A DNA stretch of 64,000 bases from the NCBI RefSeq assembly GCF_026210795.1, contig NC_089437.1, forward strand, positions 4,774,001 through 4,838,000. Reading direction: 5' to 3'. Source of the DNA: Rhizophagus irregularis (taxonomy: Eukaryota > Glomeromycota > Glomeromycetes > Glomerales > Glomeraceae). How positions within the stretch are numbered: position 1 is the stretch's first letter; the number at the start of each line of letters is the position of its first letter. The notes below the pieces were generated by a model. The model had not been told where the DNA came from. It saw only the letters and a list, made by a program, of their open reading frames with translations, and searched no databases. This document shows positions 61,791 to 64,000 of this stretch, piece after piece. The position numbers were made by a program, and so were the translations under genes.

Positions 61791-63109
61791 CTATTATTTG
61801 CATAAACACATAAATTATATAAAATTCCTACATTTAACTTTACTAATATCATAAAGACTAAACTTATTCATATGTCAAATAGAATGATTATTACTTTCTT
61901 ATTGATAACGCGACGGGTTACGCCTAGTTTGATTAATAAAATAATTTCTGTAAGTTTAAAATAAATTGAAATGTAAGTAAAAACCTTTATCAGTTTATTT
62001 CATTTAAAAATATTTGATAGAAGTAATTTTATGAATTTTTCCTTTTTTTTTAATAAATATATAGAAATATATGAAGGTTAGATTATAAGATAATTTGATT
62101 AAGCCTCATTAGATAAAAAAGAAAAAAAATGCGAGAATAAAGCGATTTAAAGGAAAGTTGGGAAATCGACCTACCATATAATACATTAAAGTTCCGGGAT
62201 CGCGCGGTCCTCAGTTATGAACTCTGATGTATATATTTGATATTTTTAATTACTTTTTATTTGTACTTAAAAAACCAAAATTTTGTTTACAACTGTGATA
62301 ATGATGATGATTGTTTTAATTGTATTTCGAGTTTTTAATATGCTTTTAAGTTTATTTTTAAATAGCATTAGCAATAAGAAATATAATATTGAACATTTAA
62401 TAATATCGAATAATATAAATTATTCGAAATATATCATCTTTGATTATAAAGATAATGATTTATTTCATAAAAATTATTATTTAGAATATTATGCCAAAAA
62501 ACAAAAAACTCAAGATCAAAAAAAAGAAAAAAAAACAAACTAATAATAAGTCACTTTGATTAGGCCTAACACCAATACATTAAGTTAAAAAGATTAATGT
62601 ATTTGAAAGTAGTATAAATAATATGTATTAAAATTACAAAAAGCCTACCTAAACAGCATATGTTTCTGCCTCTGTGACACATTAGAGGATAAGGCAATCA
62701 GAATGTTTACTACAATACTTCGCAGACACAACAGTAATAAGAGAGGGAAGAACAATAAAACGAACTTTCATTTTGATTTTCACGTGATCATTCGGTATAT
62801 CAAATATGTGGCTAATATATATTTGATCGAGTTCGGATGCGGGCATTTAAAGAATTTGCATAATGCAAAGCGATCACGTGTTAGTGCATATAGAATAAGT
62901 TCGACATTTATTTATACATGAGCACGTGATAAAGTGTATGCAAATTGTTTAAATACCGGATGCGGTATATACTGTTAATATAGTGCTTCCCGAAGGGCGA
63001 GGTCCTGGGCAAGTGGCAACGGGATGATATTCTAGTTCTTTTTATCAGATAGTTCCCTTTGTTAATTCATATAGCTATAATTGTATTAGTATATTAGAAT
63101 AAAATAAAA
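61791..63109. other. Intergenic region, no firm gene
   Basis: A possible 80-residue frame at 62301-62543 begins with a hydrophobic stretch and ends in a Lys-rich tail, but has no family support. Another frame at 62703-62921 also lacks support. Confidence 0.35.
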
Positions 63110-63215
63110 ATAAATATAGCATTTGGTTATATCCGGTGTAATTAATTATAAGAAAATCGGTTCTGCAACTATTTGGTTCGATATAACGAGTTTTCGGTAT
63201 ATCCAGATTCGTTGT
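63110..63215 (-). repeat. Copy of the dispersed repeat seen at 390-560
   Basis: Reads ATAGCATTTGGTTATATCC, then ATTATAAGAAAATCGG, TGGTTCGATATAACG and CAGATTCGTTG, matching the reverse complement of 390-560 in order. Both resemble pogo-type ends. Confidence 0.5.
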
Positions 63216-63299
63216 ATCCTGTGAAATTAATAATACGTATTAAATTTAAATTCCTTATTTTTTTTAAAAAAAAAAGAAAAAAATTATAATTTCTACGAA

Positions 63300-63961
63300 A
63301 TGAAATTAAAACATCTCTTAATTTTTTTATCAATAATAAGAAACTACAGAATTTCAAGTGGCAGACATTTTGCAATATGCAGATAATACGATAGTTTTGC
63401 AAATAGTTCGCAATTTAAGTGGTGGAAATTGTTCTGAAACAAAAATATCATTTCGCGTCATTTATCCCAATGGTAATATTATACCAATCGATCTTTCGAT
63501 GGAAGAATTGGAGATACAATCTTTCAATTTTTGTACTGTCGATGGACTTAACCCTATTTCTCTTAATGCCATAGAAACAAAAAAAGGCAATTTTATAATA
63601 GTAACTTATACTGTAGCTGCGGACGTAAATAATCCTCTAACGTATAATGATTATTTAATGTTGATTGATTTAAATGGAAATATTTACAGGTTAGAATGAA
63701 TTCTTTTTTTTAAAACCTTTTCGGAGAATATATATACTTTTTTGTAATATACTGTATGTACTTTTCTTTTATGGCAATAGTAAAACTTTAATGAGTCCTT
63801 CTCTTATTGACTCAAGTAATAATAATAATACATGGATACCTCAACAATCTTTTATTTATCCAAATGCAAATAATAAGCAAGGATTTCTCTACTTTGCACC
63901 ATTATCGAGTGGTTATGATGATGTCAATTTTAATTATAACTTGACGCAATGGATAATGTAA
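63300..63961 (+). CDS. Secreted protein of a Rhizophagus-type repeat family, frameshift near start
   Basis: ATG at 63300 begins a signal peptide (MKLKHLLIFLSII). The long mature frame from about 63340 to 63689 is in another frame, so one indel near 63330-63340 is needed. The mature part reads DNTIVLQIVRN, GGNCSETKISFRVIYPNGNI and FNFCTVDGLNPISLNAI. An intron (63690-63780) follows, then exon 2 (63781-63961) with TWIPQQSFIYPNANNKQGFL and stop TAA. Similar extracellular proteins form a large family in Rhizophagus with no known function. The indel may be real decay or a sequence error in an AT-rich run. The stop may also be early, with more exons beyond the window. Confidence 0.6.
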
Positions 63962-64000
63962 TTTATCATATTGATAAAATTTGATTTTTAATTTTTAATT

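Noticed and set aside
62301-62921. Two small frames near the right end
   Set aside because: 80 and 72 residues without family support, and the first lacks a convincing start context. Kept only as a note in the intergenic entry.

Overview
This is a nuclear window from a very AT-rich eukaryote. Genes are split by many short GT-AG introns of about 60 to 130 bases, lie far apart, and are surrounded by decayed DNA transposons and MITEs. The mix of gene families fits an arbuscular mycorrhizal fungus (Glomeromycotina, Rhizophagus-like): a kelch protein with one TM helix, F-box and BTB proteins, GBP-like GTPases, a Plavaka transposase, hAT remnants and a Rhizophagus-type secreted repeat family. That assignment is an inference from family content and composition, not from a database match. 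No bacterial features, rRNA genes, convincing tRNAs or CRISPR arrays were seen.

Layout. 1-4017: a partial duplicate of an Asn-Ile repeat gene (1-1056, interrupted by an insertion), a kelch pseudogene (1237-2706) and the intact repeat gene (3185-4017). 5623-7176: an F-box gene. 7177-9506: remains of an eroded gene. 9843-14260: TIR elements, small MITEs and a 50-bp minisatellite. 14631-15254: a small four-exon Myb/SANT-like gene. 15786-21900: a 6.1-kb Plavaka-type transposon with roughly 195-bp terminal inverted repeats, a broken transposase on the minus strand and a broken accessory ORF on the plus strand. 22140-29556: repeats only, including a hairpin array, a second copy of the 9843 element and a pogo-like element carrying a minisatellite.

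29797-38113 is the gene-dense core. It holds threonyl-tRNA synthetase (15 exons, minus) and a phosphoglucomutase/phosphopentomutase (17 exons, plus) that diverge from a 621-bp intergenic region, then a ubiquitin domain fused to a PARP/ART-like domain (minus). After a 5-kb gene-poor stretch come a membrane-anchored cupredoxin (43168-44026) and a PAW-like/BTB protein (44512-46086). 46087-55910 is an AT-rich desert containing a ghost hAT transposase and nested MITEs. 55911-58380 is a GBP-like large GTPase followed by a decayed tandem duplicate (59150-61303) that has lost its P-loop. The window ends in a secreted-family gene with a frameshift near its start (63300-63961).

The housekeeping genes are intact with coherent splice phases throughout, while almost every transposon gene carries stops or frameshifts. 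The most interesting items are the ubiquitin-ART fusion, a TIR element whose two diverged copies both keep the same spliced mini-ORF, several repeats whose ends are tiled by short words, and 7- and 8-nt microexons.
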